64,000 nucleotides of DNA from Streptomyces sp. R41 (GCF_041053055.1 NZ_CP163443.1:4571001-4635000); one strand, 5' to 3'; positions 42,343 to 51,905 are shown, counted from the first letter of the stretch. The notes: a model not told the origin generated them from the letters alone. Made by a program: numbers and translations.

Positions 42343-42500
42343 GAGCGAGCCGCCCATGAATAGCCCATGAGGTGCGCCCAGGGCGGACCTTGGAGGATCG
42401 AACCGAATGATCCGGAAGCGTTTTCCGTGAGATGTGCGACATTGGAATGGTGACGGATTCACAGATTCCACACAGCTAACACAGCGTAAGGAGTCGGTTC

Positions 42501-42914
42501 ATGTACGCCGTCGAACAGTACGCCCGCGCCCATATCGTCACGGACACCGCCGACTCCCCCGACGACGAACACCGGGCCGTCCCCGTGGCCCTCCGTTACG
42601 ACCCGGAGAGCGATCCCCGCCGGGTGCACATCACTTTGCCCGGGCCCCATGAGTGGGTGTTCGCCCGCGAGCTGCTCGAGCAGGGGCTGCGCGTTCCCGT
42701 CAGCAGCGGCGGCGTCCGCGTGTGGCCGTGCGGCCGGGTGCAGGCCGTCATGGAGTTCCACTCGGCGGACGGAGTGGCGGTCGTGCAGGTCGACTCGAAA
42801 GTCCTGATGCGCTTCCTGCGTCGCACGTACACGGCGACGCCTCCGGCAGCAGCGGCGGCGGGCCTGTCGCCCGCTGGGGTCGGACACGGTGCGGCGTCGC
42901 GCGGGCGCGCCTAG
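42501..42914 (+). CDS. ssgE: SsgA-like sporulation/cell division protein (SsgE type)
   Basis: 137 residues of the actinomycete SsgA-like family (SALP): PVALRYDPESDPRRVHITLP, EWVFARELLEQGL, GGVRVWPCGR and SKVLMRFLRRTYT are the family landmarks. SALPs guide septum and cell wall events in sporulation; SsgE is linked to spore separation. I choose SsgE because the PBP-PBP-ssgE neighbourhood matches S. coelicolor SCO3156-SCO3158 as I recall it. AAGGAG precedes the ATG. It is a single gene ended by a strong bidirectional terminator. Confidence 0.85.
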   Translation: MYAVEQYARAHIVTDTADSPDDEHRAVPVALRYDPESDPRRVHITLPGPHEWVFARELLEQGLRVPVSSGGVRVWPCGRVQAVMEFHSADGVAVVQVDSKVLMRFLRRTYTATPPAAAAAGLSPAGVGHGAASRGRA

Positions 42915-43004
42915 CGTCGAATCCAGAGCCCCGTCGGACAGCGCGAGAGCCCGGTCGGACAGCGCTAGACCCCGGTCGATGACCGCGAAAGCCCAACAGA
43001 CGCC

Positions 43005-43038
43005 GGTAAGGGCGCCCCACGCGTGGGGCGCCCTTACC
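43005..43038. terminator. Perfect 34-bp palindromic bidirectional terminator
   Basis: GGTAAGGGCGCCCCACG followed at once by its exact complement, between the convergent ssgE and MMPL genes. Confidence 0.85.
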
Positions 43039-43053
43039 GCGGTTGAGGTGTGC

Positions 43054-45279
43054 TCAGACCCGGGCCAGTTCCCGGTCGTCGTCCTCGTCCATCGGCTTCT
43101 TGTCGAGTGCCCGCAGACCCTCGCCCTCGACGTCGACGTTCGGCAGCGCGCGGTCCAGCCACTTCGGCAGCCACCAGGCCTTCTTGCCCAGCAGGGCCAG
43201 GACGGCCGGGACGAGCGCCATGCGCACGAGGAACGCGTCGAAGAAGACGGCGATCGCGAGGCCGAAGCCGATCATCTTGATCATCGACTCGCTGGAGCCG
43301 ATGAAGCCCGAGAACACCGCGATCATGATGACGGCCGCCGCCGTGACCACTCGCGCGCCGTGCTTGAAGCCGGTCACGATGGCCTGGCCGGCCTTCTCCC
43401 CGTGGACGTACGCCTCGCGCATCCGGGTCACCAGGAAGACCTCGTAGTCCATGGCGAGACCGAAGACGACGCCCACCATGAAGATCGGCATCATCGACAT
43501 GATCGGGCCGGTCTCCTCGACGCCCATGAGGCCGGACAGCCAGCCCCACTGGAACACCGCGACGACGGCGCCGAGCGCGGCCATCACCGAGAGCAGGAAG
43601 CCGAGGGCCGCCTTCAGCGGGACCAGGATCGAGCGGAAGACCACGATCAGGAGCAGGAAGGCGAGGCCGACCACCAGCGCGAGATACGGGATCAGCGCGT
43701 CGTTGAGCTTCTGCGAGAAGTCGATGTTCATCGCGGTGGTGCCGGTGACCAGCACCTTGGCGTCGGTGTCCGCCTTGACGTCGGCGCCCTCGTCACGGAT
43801 GGCGTGCACCAGGTCCTCGGTCTTGACGGAGGACGGCTTCGAGTCGGGGATCACCGTGATCATCGCGGTGTCGCCGGCCTTGTTCCACGTCGCCGGGGTC
43901 ACCGTCACGACGCCCTTGAGGTCCTTGATCTTGTCGGACACCTCGGTGACGGCGCCCTTCGGGTCGTCACTCGCCTTCGCGTCGGACACGACCATCAGCG
44001 GGCCGTTGAAGCCGGGCCCGAAGCCCTCGGACAGCAGGTCGTACGCGCGGCGCTGCGTGGTCGACGTCGGCTGCGAACCGTCGTCGGGCAGACCCAGTTC
44101 GAGCGAGGTCGCCGGGATCGCGGCCGCGCCCAGGCCCACCACACCGAGCAGCAGCACGGCGAGCGGACGGCGCACGACGAAGCTCGCCCAGCGCGTGCCC
44201 ATGTTGGGCTTGCTCTCCTTCTTGGCCTTCTTGGCGGCGCGACCGCCGCCGAGCAGCTTGCTCTTCTCCCCCGCGGGCTTCACCTTCTTGCCCGCGTACC
44301 CGAGCAGCGCCGGGATCATCGTCAGCGCGATCAGTACGGCGATGGCGACCGTGCCCGCCGCCGCGACGCCCATCTTCGTCAGCATCGGGATGTTGACGAC
44401 CGACAGGCCGACCAGCGCGATCACGACCGTCAGCCCCGCGAAGACCACCGCGGAGCCCGCCGTGCCGACAGCACGTCCGGCCGCCTCCTCGCGTTCGCGG
44501 CCCTCGGCCAGCTCGGCCCGGTAGCGGGAGACGATGAACAGCGCGTAGTCGATGCCGACCGCGAGGCCGATCATCATCGCCAGGGTCGACGTGGTGGTGC
44601 CGAGGTCGAGCGCGTTGGCGAGGGCGGTGATGCTGGAGACGCCGATGCCGACACCGATCAGCGCGGTCAGCAGCGGCAGCCCGGCCGCGATCAGCGAGCC
44701 GAAGGTGATGACGAGCACGACCGCGGCGACCGCGATACCGATGACCTCGGTGGATCCGGTCTCGGGCGTCGCCTGGAGCGCGTCACCGCCCACCTCGACG
44801 GTCAGCCCGGCATCCCGCGCCTCCTGCGCGGTCTCCTTCAGGGCGTCCTTCGAGGAGTCCTTCAACTCCATCCCGGAGACCTTGTACTTCACCTGCGTGT
44901 AGGCGATCGAGCCGTCCTTGCTCACGGCCTTCGCCTTGAACGGGTCGGTGACGGAGGTGACTTCGGAGCCGTCGCCGAGCGCCTTGACGGTCTTCTCGAC
45001 GGTGGCCTTGTTGTCCTTGTCCGACATCTTCTCGCCGCTGGGCGCCTTGAAGACGACTCGCGCGGTCGCTCCGTCGGCGCTCATGCCGGGGAAGCGGTTC
45101 TCCAGCAGGTCGAAGGCCTTCTGCGCCTCGGTGCCGGGGATCGAGAAGGAGGACGCACCCGCGGTGGGCGCGGAAGCGGCGCCGACACCCGCGAGCGTCA
45201 GCAGCGCCACCCAGATCAGGGCGACGAAGTGCCGTCGCCTGAAGGCGAGTCGGCCGAGTTTGTAGAGGAACGTGGCCAC
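43054..45279 (-). CDS. MMPL/RND-family exporter
   Basis: 741 residues with twelve membrane helices in two halves and two large extracytoplasmic loops. IGLAVGIDYALFIVSRYRAE and VFGLAMDYEVFLVTRMREAY are the paired signature helices with the proton-relay Asp. Members export lipids, glycolipids or drugs. The GTG at 45279 (VATFLYKLG) follows GGGAG and precedes the first helix directly; the ATG at 45330 is less likely. The TetR gene upstream probably represses it. Confidence 0.9.
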   Translation of the reverse strand: MATFLYKLGRLAFRRRHFVALIWVALLTLAGVGAASAPTAGASSFSIPGTEAQKAFDLLENRFPGMSADGATARVVFKAPSGEKMSDKDNKATVEKTVKALGDGSEVTSVTDPFKAKAVSKDGSIAYTQVKYKVSGMELKDSSKDALKETAQEARDAGLTVEVGGDALQATPETGSTEVIGIAVAAVVLVITFGSLIAAGLPLLTALIGVGIGVSSITALANALDLGTTTSTLAMMIGLAVGIDYALFIVSRYRAELAEGREREEAAGRAVGTAGSAVVFAGLTVVIALVGLSVVNIPMLTKMGVAAAGTVAIAVLIALTMIPALLGYAGKKVKPAGEKSKLLGGGRAAKKAKKESKPNMGTRWASFVVRRPLAVLLLGVVGLGAAAIPATSLELGLPDDGSQPTSTTQRRAYDLLSEGFGPGFNGPLMVVSDAKASDDPKGAVTEVSDKIKDLKGVVTVTPATWNKAGDTAMITVIPDSKPSSVKTEDLVHAIRDEGADVKADTDAKVLVTGTTAMNIDFSQKLNDALIPYLALVVGLAFLLLIVVFRSILVPLKAALGFLLSVMAALGAVVAVFQWGWLSGLMGVEETGPIMSMMPIFMVGVVFGLAMDYEVFLVTRMREAYVHGEKAGQAIVTGFKHGARVVTAAAVIMIAVFSGFIGSSESMIKMIGFGLAIAVFFDAFLVRMALVPAVLALLGKKAWWLPKWLDRALPNVDVEGEGLRALDKKPMDEDDDRELARV

Positions 45280-45420
45280 GAGGGCGTTCTCCCGGTCAGG
45301 TCGTGGGATGGCAGGGGCTGGTGTGATCACCCGAGTGGGGGCAGGGGGGATCAGCCCGACGACGTGAGCGGTCGCGCGTCAGGTGCAACTGGTGGTTCTT
45401 ACAAGGGAGTTGGAGGAGGT

Positions 45421-46008
45421 TCAGGCACCGAGGGCGGGGAAGACCACGGCATCGAAGTACTTGCGGAGGAACGCCTGGGTCGGCGGCAGATCATCGATGA
45501 ACGTGCGGGCAGCGAAGCCGCCGATCACCATGTGCAGCACGTAGTCCAGCGCGGGGTTGTCCGGACGGATCTCACCCCGGTCGACGGCACGCCGGAGGAC
45601 CGTGCGCATCTCCTCGATCTCCGGCTCGATGAGCAGTTCCCGGAAGGCCTTGAGGAGATCGGGGTTGGAGTGCACCGCCATGGCCAGGGCCCGCATCAGC
45701 GCGGAGTTCTGCTCCATGGTGCAGTCGTCCTCACGCGCCAGCAGCGAGAGGAAGTCGCCCCGAAGGGACCCCGTGTCGACATCGGCGATGCCCCGCTTGC
45801 TGTGCCGCATCGCCTTGACGACCAGTTCGGCCTTGCCGCCCCACTGGCGGTAGAGGGTGGCCTTGCTGGACTTGGTGCGCGCGGCGACGGCATCCATGGT
45901 CAGCGCGTCGTATCCGACCTCCCGGAGCAGGTCGAGCACGGCCGTGTACAGCTCGGCCTCGCGCTCGGGCGTGATCCGACTGCGTCGCGCCGTTGCGGTC
46001 TCAGCCAT
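45421..46008 (-). CDS. TetR-family repressor
   Basis: 195 residues. The N-terminal helix-turn-helix reads ALTMDAVAARTKSSKATLYR, QWGGKAELVV; the rest is helical with a C-terminal TetR_C-type domain. It is 141 bp upstream of the MMPL exporter on the same strand, so it is likely its regulator. The ATG at 46008 follows AGAAGG. A palindrome at 46115-46129 and a half site near 46058-46070 are probable operators. Confidence 0.9.
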   Translation of the reverse strand: MAETATARRSRITPEREAELYTAVLDLLREVGYDALTMDAVAARTKSSKATLYRQWGGKAELVVKAMRHSKRGIADVDTGSLRGDFLSLLAREDDCTMEQNSALMRALAMAVHSNPDLLKAFRELLIEPEIEEMRTVLRRAVDRGEIRPDNPALDYVLHMVIGGFAARTFIDDLPPTQAFLRKYFDAVVFPALGA

Positions 46009-46114
46009 CGCACTCACCTTCTCCTGCTCCGCGCCCGGAGCGGCAGGGCTCCGAACGACACGGTTTCGTACGTCTTCGTCGTACGTCTCTGAAGATACCC
46101 CGAGAGTCAACGAA

Positions 46115-46129
46115 ACGAAACCGTTTCGT
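46115..46129. promoter_or_regulatory. ACGAAAC-C-GTTTCGT operator for the TetR repressor
   Basis: Perfect 7-bp arms around one base, about 107 bp upstream of the tetR start; a second half site CGGTTTCGTACG occurs at 46061-46072, spaced about 50 bp away. Confidence 0.55.
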
Positions 46130-46216
46130 ACGTGTTCTGGGTCACGGGTGTGCTTTCACCAGTTGCCGAGGCCCGCTGAAGTTGCCGGTGCCCGCCGAGC
46201 GGAAAAGCATGGGTAG

Positions 46217-49200
46217 GTGAGCGACGAGCACGAGAAGGCGACCACGGACCGGGCGACCACCGACGAGAACGCGACGACCGACGAACAGGTGATCCCCGAC
46301 GAACAGGTGATCATCGACGAGAGCGCGACCGGCACGGACCTCGCACCCGGATACCTGCGCTTCCCGCACCTCAGCGGCGACCTGCTGTGCTTCGCGGCCG
46401 AGGACGACCTGTGGGTGGCCCCCCTCGACGGGCCGGGGCGCGCCTGGCGGGTCACCGTGGACCGCACCAAGGTCGGCCACCCCCGCTTCTCCCCCGATGG
46501 CCGCCACATCGCGTACACCAGCTGGCGCAGCTTCGTCCCGGAGATCCATCTGGCGCCGGTGGCCGGCGGACCCGGCAGGCGGCTCACCTACTGGGGCAGC
46601 GCGGACACCCAGGTCTGCGGCTGGTCCCCCGACGGCGACATCCTCGCCGTCGCCTCGCACGGCGAACCCTTCTCGTACTTCACCTGGGCCTACAAGGTCC
46701 CCACCAACGGCGACCCGGGCGGCAAGATGCCCTGGGGCCCGGTCTCGCACATCGCGACCGCCGACATCGACGGCGAGCGCAAGACCCTGCTGCTCACCGG
46801 CACCCCGCCGCACGAGCCGGCCGCCTGGAAGCGGTACCGCGGCGGCGCGATGGGCCGACTCTGGTTGCACGGTCGGCAGCTGCTCGCCGACCTCGAGGGC
46901 CACCTCGCCTGCCCCATGTTCGTCCGCGACCGCATCGCCTTCCTCTCCGACCACGAGGGCATCGGGAACCTCTACTCCTGCGCGTACGACGGCTCCGACC
47001 TGCGCCGGCACACCGACCACGACGCCTTCTACGCCCGGCACGCCTCCAGCGACGGCACCCGGGTCGTCTACCAGTGCGCGGGCGACCTGTGGATCGTCGA
47101 CGACCTGTCCCCGGAGTCGATCCCGCGCCGCCTCGACGTCCGCCTGGGCGGGCCGCGCGCGGGACGCCGTACGTACCAGGTGCCGGCCACCCAGAACGTC
47201 GACGGCATCTCCGTGGACGAGACGGGCCGGGCCAGCGCCGTCGTCGTACGCGGCAGCCTGTACTGGCTCACGCACCGCGACGGCCCCGCCCGCACGATCA
47301 CGGACACCCCGGGGGTACGGGTCCGGCTCCCCGAGATGCTCGGCTCGGGCGGTCAGGTCGCCTACGTCACGGACGCGGAGGGCGAGGACGCCGTCGAGAT
47401 CGCCTTCCTCCCGCGCGCCACCGGCGACAGCGAGCCGCGCCGGCTCGCCTCCGGCGAGCTGGGCCGCGTACAGGAGCTGGTGTCGGACCCGCAGGGCGAG
47501 CGCCTCGCGATCGCCTCGAACGACGGGCGGCTGCTGCTGCTCGATGCCACGGAGGAGTCCGGGGGCACCTCCGTGGCGAAGTCCGGGGGAGGAGAGGTCA
47601 CGGAGCTCATTCGGTCCATCAACGGGCCGGTACGGGATCTGGCCTTCTCGCCGGACGGGGCGTGGCTGACATGGTCGCACCCGGGCATCGGCCGCTCCCT
47701 GCGCCAGATCAAGATGGCGCGGATAAAGGACCACCTGATCGTCGATGTCACCAACGGGCGCTTCGAGGACGAGAACCCGGTGTTCACGCGGGACGGCCGC
47801 TATCTGGCCTTCCTTTCCTGGCGCGGCTTCGACCCGGTGTACGACGTGCACACCGGGGATCTTTCCTTCCCGCTCGGCTGCAGGCCCTATCTGGTGCCGC
47901 TCTCCTCCGTGACCCCCTCCCCGTTCGCGCTGAACCCCGAGGGGCGTCCGGTCGCCGGGGGCCTGGATCCGGTCGAGGACGAGGCGGGCGACGGCAGCAT
48001 GGCCACCGTCGAGCTGGAAGGCCTGGAGAGCCGGGTGACCCCCTTCCCGGTCACCGCCTCCAAGTATTCGGCGCTGCATCCGGTCGCGGGCGGCGGCCTC
48101 GTCTGGCTGCGCTGGCCGATCTCGGGCGCGCTGGGCGAGACCTTCGTGAACCCCGCCGACCTGTCCGGCCGCCCGACCCTCGAATACTTCAACCTCGGCA
48201 AGGCGAAGAAGTCCGAACTCGTCGAGCATCTGGACTGGTTCGCGGTGAGCGGCGACGGCACCCGGCTGGTGGTCGTGGACGAGGGCGACCTGCGCGCCGT
48301 CCCCTCCACCGAGCCCGGCGACGGCGACACCACGGTCTGGATCGACCTGCGCCGTGTCATCCACAACGTGGACCCGCCCGCCGAATGGCGCCAGGCGTAC
48401 GCGGAGGCGGGCCGCATCATCCGCGACTACTTCTGGGAACCGCACATGTGCGGCATCGACTGGAACGCGGTGCTCGCGCAGTACCGCCCGCTGGTCGAAC
48501 GGGTCGCGTCACCGGACGAGTTCGCGGACCTGCTGCGCGAGGTTCTCGGCGAACTGGGCACCTCGCACGCGTACGTCTCCGCCGCCCGCCGCAACGAGGG
48601 CCCCGCCCACTACCAGCGCTGGCAGGGCCTGCTGGGCGCCAACCTCGTCCGCCGCGACGGCAGTTGGATGCTCAAGCGAATCCTGCCCGGCGACTCGTCC
48701 GACTCCAAGGCCCGCTCTCCCCTTGCCGGTACGGGGATCCGCGAGGGCGCGGTGCTCACGCACGTGGACGGCCGCCCCGTGGACCCGGTCACCGGCCCGT
48801 ATCCCCTGCTGGCGGGCGCGGGCGGTACGACGGTGGAGCTGACGTTCACCCCGGCGGAGGGCGAGGGCCGGCCGCGCCGGGTCGCCGTGGTGCCCCTGAT
48901 CGACGAGCGGCCCCTTCGCTACCAGGACTGGGTGGCCAAACGCCGCGAAGTGGTACGGGAGTTGAGCCACGGCATGTGCGGGTATCTGCACATCCCGGAC
49001 ATGGGCGGCTCGGGCTGGGCCCAGTTCAACCGCGACCTGCGCATGGAGCTCTCACGCCCCGCCCTGATCGTCGACGTACGCGGCAACGCGGGCGGCCACA
49101 TCAGCGAGCTGGTCGTCGAAAAGCTGACGCGCACGATCCTGGGCTGGGACCTGACACGCAACGCCCAGCCGGTGTCGTACGCGTCGAACGCGCCACGGGG

Positions 49201-49606
49201 CCCGGTGGTCGCCCTGGCGGACGAGGCGACCTCGTCGGACGGCGACATGATCACGGCGGCGTTCAAGCTGTTGAAGCTGGGCCCGGTGGTCGGCCAGCGC
49301 ACCTGGGGCGGCGTCGTCGGCATGACCGGCCGCCACCGCCTCGGCGACGGCACGGTGATCACCGTCCCCATGAACGCGGCCTGGTTCGACGCGTACGGCT
49401 GGTCCATCGAAAACCGTGGCGTCATCCCGGACTTGGAGATCCTGCGCACCCCGCTCGACTGGGCCGAGGGCCGCCACGCCCAACTCGACGACGCCATCCA
49501 ATTGGCCCTGGACCTCCTGAACACCAACCCGGCGGCGTCGCCACCGGACTATTCGCACGTGCCGGACAGGACCAGGCCGAAACTCCCCCCGAGGCCGACG
49601 AGTTAG
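46217..49606 (+). CDS. Tricorn-type protease
   Basis: 1129 residues, a large cytoplasmic serine protease that trims peptides released by the proteasome. N-terminal beta-propeller repeats (about 45-330 and 340-600; HPRFSPDGRHIAYTS is typical), the C1 domain, a PDZ domain (about 850-910) and the C2 domain with DEATSSDGDMITAAF, which carries the nucleophile Ser, and GVVGMTGRH. Streptomyces have both proteasome and tricorn. The start is GTG at 46217. Residues 6-35 are an acidic repeat (ATTDE, VIPDE, VIIDE) encoded by repeated DNA that is not part of the tricorn fold. Confidence 0.9.
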   Translation: MSDEHEKATTDRATTDENATTDEQVIPDEQVIIDESATGTDLAPGYLRFPHLSGDLLCFAAEDDLWVAPLDGPGRAWRVTVDRTKVGHPRFSPDGRHIAYTSWRSFVPEIHLAPVAGGPGRRLTYWGSADTQVCGWSPDGDILAVASHGEPFSYFTWAYKVPTNGDPGGKMPWGPVSHIATADIDGERKTLLLTGTPPHEPAAWKRYRGGAMGRLWLHGRQLLADLEGHLACPMFVRDRIAFLSDHEGIGNLYSCAYDGSDLRRHTDHDAFYARHASSDGTRVVYQCAGDLWIVDDLSPESIPRRLDVRLGGPRAGRRTYQVPATQNVDGISVDETGRASAVVVRGSLYWLTHRDGPARTITDTPGVRVRLPEMLGSGGQVAYVTDAEGEDAVEIAFLPRATGDSEPRRLASGELGRVQELVSDPQGERLAIASNDGRLLLLDATEESGGTSVAKSGGGEVTELIRSINGPVRDLAFSPDGAWLTWSHPGIGRSLRQIKMARIKDHLIVDVTNGRFEDENPVFTRDGRYLAFLSWRGFDPVYDVHTGDLSFPLGCRPYLVPLSSVTPSPFALNPEGRPVAGGLDPVEDEAGDGSMATVELEGLESRVTPFPVTASKYSALHPVAGGGLVWLRWPISGALGETFVNPADLSGRPTLEYFNLGKAKKSELVEHLDWFAVSGDGTRLVVVDEGDLRAVPSTEPGDGDTTVWIDLRRVIHNVDPPAEWRQAYAEAGRIIRDYFWEPHMCGIDWNAVLAQYRPLVERVASPDEFADLLREVLGELGTSHAYVSAARRNEGPAHYQRWQGLLGANLVRRDGSWMLKRILPGDSSDSKARSPLAGTGIREGAVLTHVDGRPVDPVTGPYPLLAGAGGTTVELTFTPAEGEGRPRRVAVVPLIDERPLRYQDWVAKRREVVRELSHGMCGYLHIPDMGGSGWAQFNRDLRMELSRPALIVDVRGNAGGHISELVVEKLTRTILGWDLTRNAQPVSYASNAPRGPVVALADEATSSDGDMITAAFKLLKLGPVVGQRTWGGVVGMTGRHRLGDGTVITVPMNAAWFDAYGWSIENRGVIPDLEILRTPLDWAEGRHAQLDDAIQLALDLLNTNPAASPPDYSHVPDRTRPKLPPRPTS

Positions 49607-49693
49607 CGACCGCCGGGCGGCAGCCGAACCGCTACCGCTGTGGGCAATCGTCCCGCAGGGCGATGGGGGTCCCCAGCGGCAGCCAACGCAGGA

Positions 49694-49724
49694 ATGGGGC
49701 GCCCCCATGAGAGGGGCACCCCAT
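49694..49724. terminator. Bidirectional terminator hairpin
   Basis: ATGGGGCGCCCC and GGGGCACCCCAT pair around CATGAGA, between the convergent tricorn and small hydrophilic protein genes. A dispersed-repeat fragment (GCTGTGGGCAATCG) lies just before it near 49638. Confidence 0.7.
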
Positions 49725-49757
49725 CCGGGTAAAGCCGGCGCAGCAAGTCGCGAACGA

Positions 49758-49976
49758 TCAGACGTCGTAGTCCTGGTCGAAGCGGTCCTGGGCCTCCTGC
49801 TGAATGCGCTCGTCCTCCCGCAGGTTCTGCGAGCGCTGGCTCGGCGAGCCCTGCTTCTGCGAGCCCTGCTTCTGCGAAGTCCGCTCGCGCGTCTCTTCCT
49901 TCGCGTCGCCCATCTTCTTCTTGGCCTGCTGCTTCATCTGCTCGGCCTTGTCCTGGAACTGGTCCTTCATGCCCAT
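49758..49976 (-). CDS. Small hydrophilic stress-type protein (CsbD-like)
   Basis: 72 residues, almost all Lys, Gln, Glu, Asp and Ser, with no hydrophobic core: KDQFQDKAEQMKQQAKKKMG then QKQGSQKQGSPSQRSQ repeats. The N-terminal part resembles CsbD/YjbJ stress proteins, which are likewise small and disordered. GGGAG lies before the ATG at 49976. Single gene. A role in osmotic or stationary-phase stress is inferred only from composition. Confidence 0.6.
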   Translation of the reverse strand: MGMKDQFQDKAEQMKQQAKKKMGDAKEETRERTSQKQGSQKQGSPSQRSQNLREDERIQQEAQDRFDQDYDV

Positions 49977-50085
49977 GAGGTTTCACTCCCATAGTGGGTG
50001 AGGGGATTGGGCCTCGACCAGACTTACACGAGGGGACAAAGCACGCATTTCGATCAGTGACTCACGGTGAGCCACAGCAGATCAC

Positions 50086-50970
50086 TCAAGGTGAAGTGCC
50101 CTGCCGCCGCTGCTCGTCGGCGGCCCCACCGGCCCCGACCAGCCCCGTGCGCACGCTCGCGAGCCGCGGCTCGAACCGCCGCATCTCGCGCTGCCCGACC
50201 GCCCCGATGATCCCGGGCAGATACCCGCGCACGCCCTGCATCCCGCGCAGCCACCACTGCGCGTACACATGACTCGACCGCCGCTCTATCCCGGCGACGA
50301 TCCGGTCCACCGCAGGACCCAGCGGATACGTCTTGTTGGACGGCCACGGCAGCCGCTGCCGCAGTTCGCGCATCACCTCGTCCTGGTCGGCGCCCCGCAC
50401 CATGTCGGTGTCGGTCCACGACAGATAACCCACCCCGACGCGCACGCCCTTGTAGCCGACCTCGGCGCGCAGGCTGTGCGCGTACGCCTCCACGCCCGAC
50501 TTGGACGCGCAGTACGCGGTCATCATCGGCGCCGGAGTGATGGCGGCGAGCGAGGCGATCTGCAGCAGATACCCCCGGCTCTCCATCAGCACGGGCAGGA
50601 ACGCCCGCGCCGTCACCGCCGATCCGATCAGATTGACCTCGATGACGCGCCGCCAGGCGACGGGGTCGGAGTCCACGAAGGGCCCGCCACTGGCCACCCC
50701 CGCGTTGGCGACGACGATGTCCACCTTCCCGAACCGCTGCTTGACCTCCTCCGCGACCCGCGCCATCGCCTCGTGGTCGGTGACGTCGGCGTACCAGTGG
50801 TCGCTGTCGCTGTGCAGCCGCTGCGAGACCTGCTTGAGCTCGTCCGCCTCCAGGCCGACGAGTGCGACCTTGGCGCCGCGCGCCGAGAGCTTGCGGGCGA
50901 GGAGTTCACCGACGCCCCGCGCCGCCCCCGTGACGACCGCGACCTGTCCTTCCAGGCTGACCCTGCTCAT
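50086..50970 (-). CDS. Short-chain dehydrogenase/reductase
   Basis: 294 residues of the classical SDR fold: TGAARGVG cofactor loop, NAG (VVANAGVA), Ser in IASLAAITP and YCASK as the catalytic Tyr-Lys pair. The C-terminal extension of about 60 residues (SHVYAQWWLRGMQG) is typical of SDRs that sit with flavin monooxygenases. AGGAGG precedes the ATG at 50970, which overlaps the stop of the hydrolase gene. Last gene of a three-gene operon. Confidence 0.88.
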   Translation of the reverse strand: MSRVSLEGQVAVVTGAARGVGELLARKLSARGAKVALVGLEADELKQVSQRLHSDSDHWYADVTDHEAMARVAEEVKQRFGKVDIVVANAGVASGGPFVDSDPVAWRRVIEVNLIGSAVTARAFLPVLMESRGYLLQIASLAAITPAPMMTAYCASKSGVEAYAHSLRAEVGYKGVRVGVGYLSWTDTDMVRGADQDEVMRELRQRLPWPSNKTYPLGPAVDRIVAGIERRSSHVYAQWWLRGMQGVRGYLPGIIGAVGQREMRRFEPRLASVRTGLVGAGGAADEQRRQGTSP

Positions 50971-51905
50971 GCGCCCTCCTTGATCTCTACGGCTTCCGGT
51001 GCCCGTGAGGTGTACGTGGTGACGAGTTCGCGTATGCGCGAGGTCACCAGCTCGGGCGCCTCCACCGGTGTCATGTGTCCGAGCCCCGGCAACTCCGTGA
51101 TCCCGACGCAGTTCGGCAGCGTGGCGACCAGGGCGCGCGCGTGCACGACCGGCGTCAACCGGTCCGCCGTCCCGACGACGACCGCCGTCGGGACCCGCAA
51201 CTCCCGTACGCCGTGGTCGAGATCGAGCACGTCGAGGACGGCCGACCACGCATGCCGCACCTTGCGCGGACAGGCGTGCACGATCCGCGCGCACGCCTCG
51301 ACCATGCCGGGCGACGAACCGGGGCCCATCGTCCCGTACTTGAGGATCCGCTTGGCCAGCGGTGTGACCGGCCCGAGCGGTGCGCGCGATCCGAGGACGG
51401 ACTTGGTGATACGAGTCCGCAGCCGTCCGGCGCGCATCGGCACCACGCGCGCCTCCGCGACCAGCCGCGAGCTCCCCGTACTGCACAGCAGCGCGGCCGC
51501 CGCGTGCTCCCGGAAGCGCGCCCTGGCCGAGGCGGCCATGAGCGTCATCCCGCCCATGGAGTGCCCCACGAGCACGGCCTTCTCGCCCGGCGCGAGCGTG
51601 GCCGCGAGCACGGCCTCCAGGTCGTCGGCGAGCGCCTTTGTGCTGCACGTGGCGCTCGCGGGGCTGCGCCCGTGCCCGCGCTGGTCGTACGCGATGACCC
51701 GGTGGTCGGCGGCGAGCTCCCGTATCTGCGCCGCCCAGAAGGCGGTCGAGCAGGTCCAGCCGTGCGCGAGGACGACCGCGGGCGCGCTCTCGGGCCCGTG
51801 CACCTCGACGTGCAGTCGCGCGCCGTCGGCGGAGACGGCGGTCAGTTCTCGCGCGGGCGCGGGCGGCGCGTACGCCCCGTGCGACACATGCATCAGTCGG
51901 CTCAC
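50967..51905 (-). CDS. Alpha/beta hydrolase
   Basis: 312 residues. VVLAHGWTCST is the oxyanion loop, GHSMGGMT the nucleophile elbow, TADRLTP the Asp region and GLGHMTPVE the catalytic His. In an operon with a Baeyer-Villiger-type enzyme it would hydrolyse the ester or lactone product. The GTG at 51905 overlaps the monooxygenase stop (GTGA); an ATG four codons later is possible. Confidence 0.88.
   Translation of the reverse strand: MSRLMHVSHGAYAPPAPARELTAVSADGARLHVEVHGPESAPAVVLAHGWTCSTAFWAAQIRELAADHRVIAYDQRGHGRSPASATCSTKALADDLEAVLAATLAPGEKAVLVGHSMGGMTLMAASARARFREHAAAALLCSTGSSRLVAEARVVPMRAGRLRTRITKSVLGSRAPLGPVTPLAKRILKYGTMGPGSSPGMVEACARIVHACPRKVRHAWSAVLDVLDLDHGVRELRVPTAVVVGTADRLTPVVHARALVATLPNCVGITELPGLGHMTPVEAPELVTSRIRELVTTYTSRAPEAVEIKEGA

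Noticed and set aside
42309..42500. Cobalamin riboswitch upstream of cbiM
   Set aside because: Only about 190 bp to the divergent gene, the -10 is six bases from the start codon and no B12-box sequence is seen.
46387..49710. 1107-codon plus-strand frame inside the tricorn gene
   Set aside because: Arg/Pro/His-rich shadow of the tricorn protease frame, which carries the motifs.
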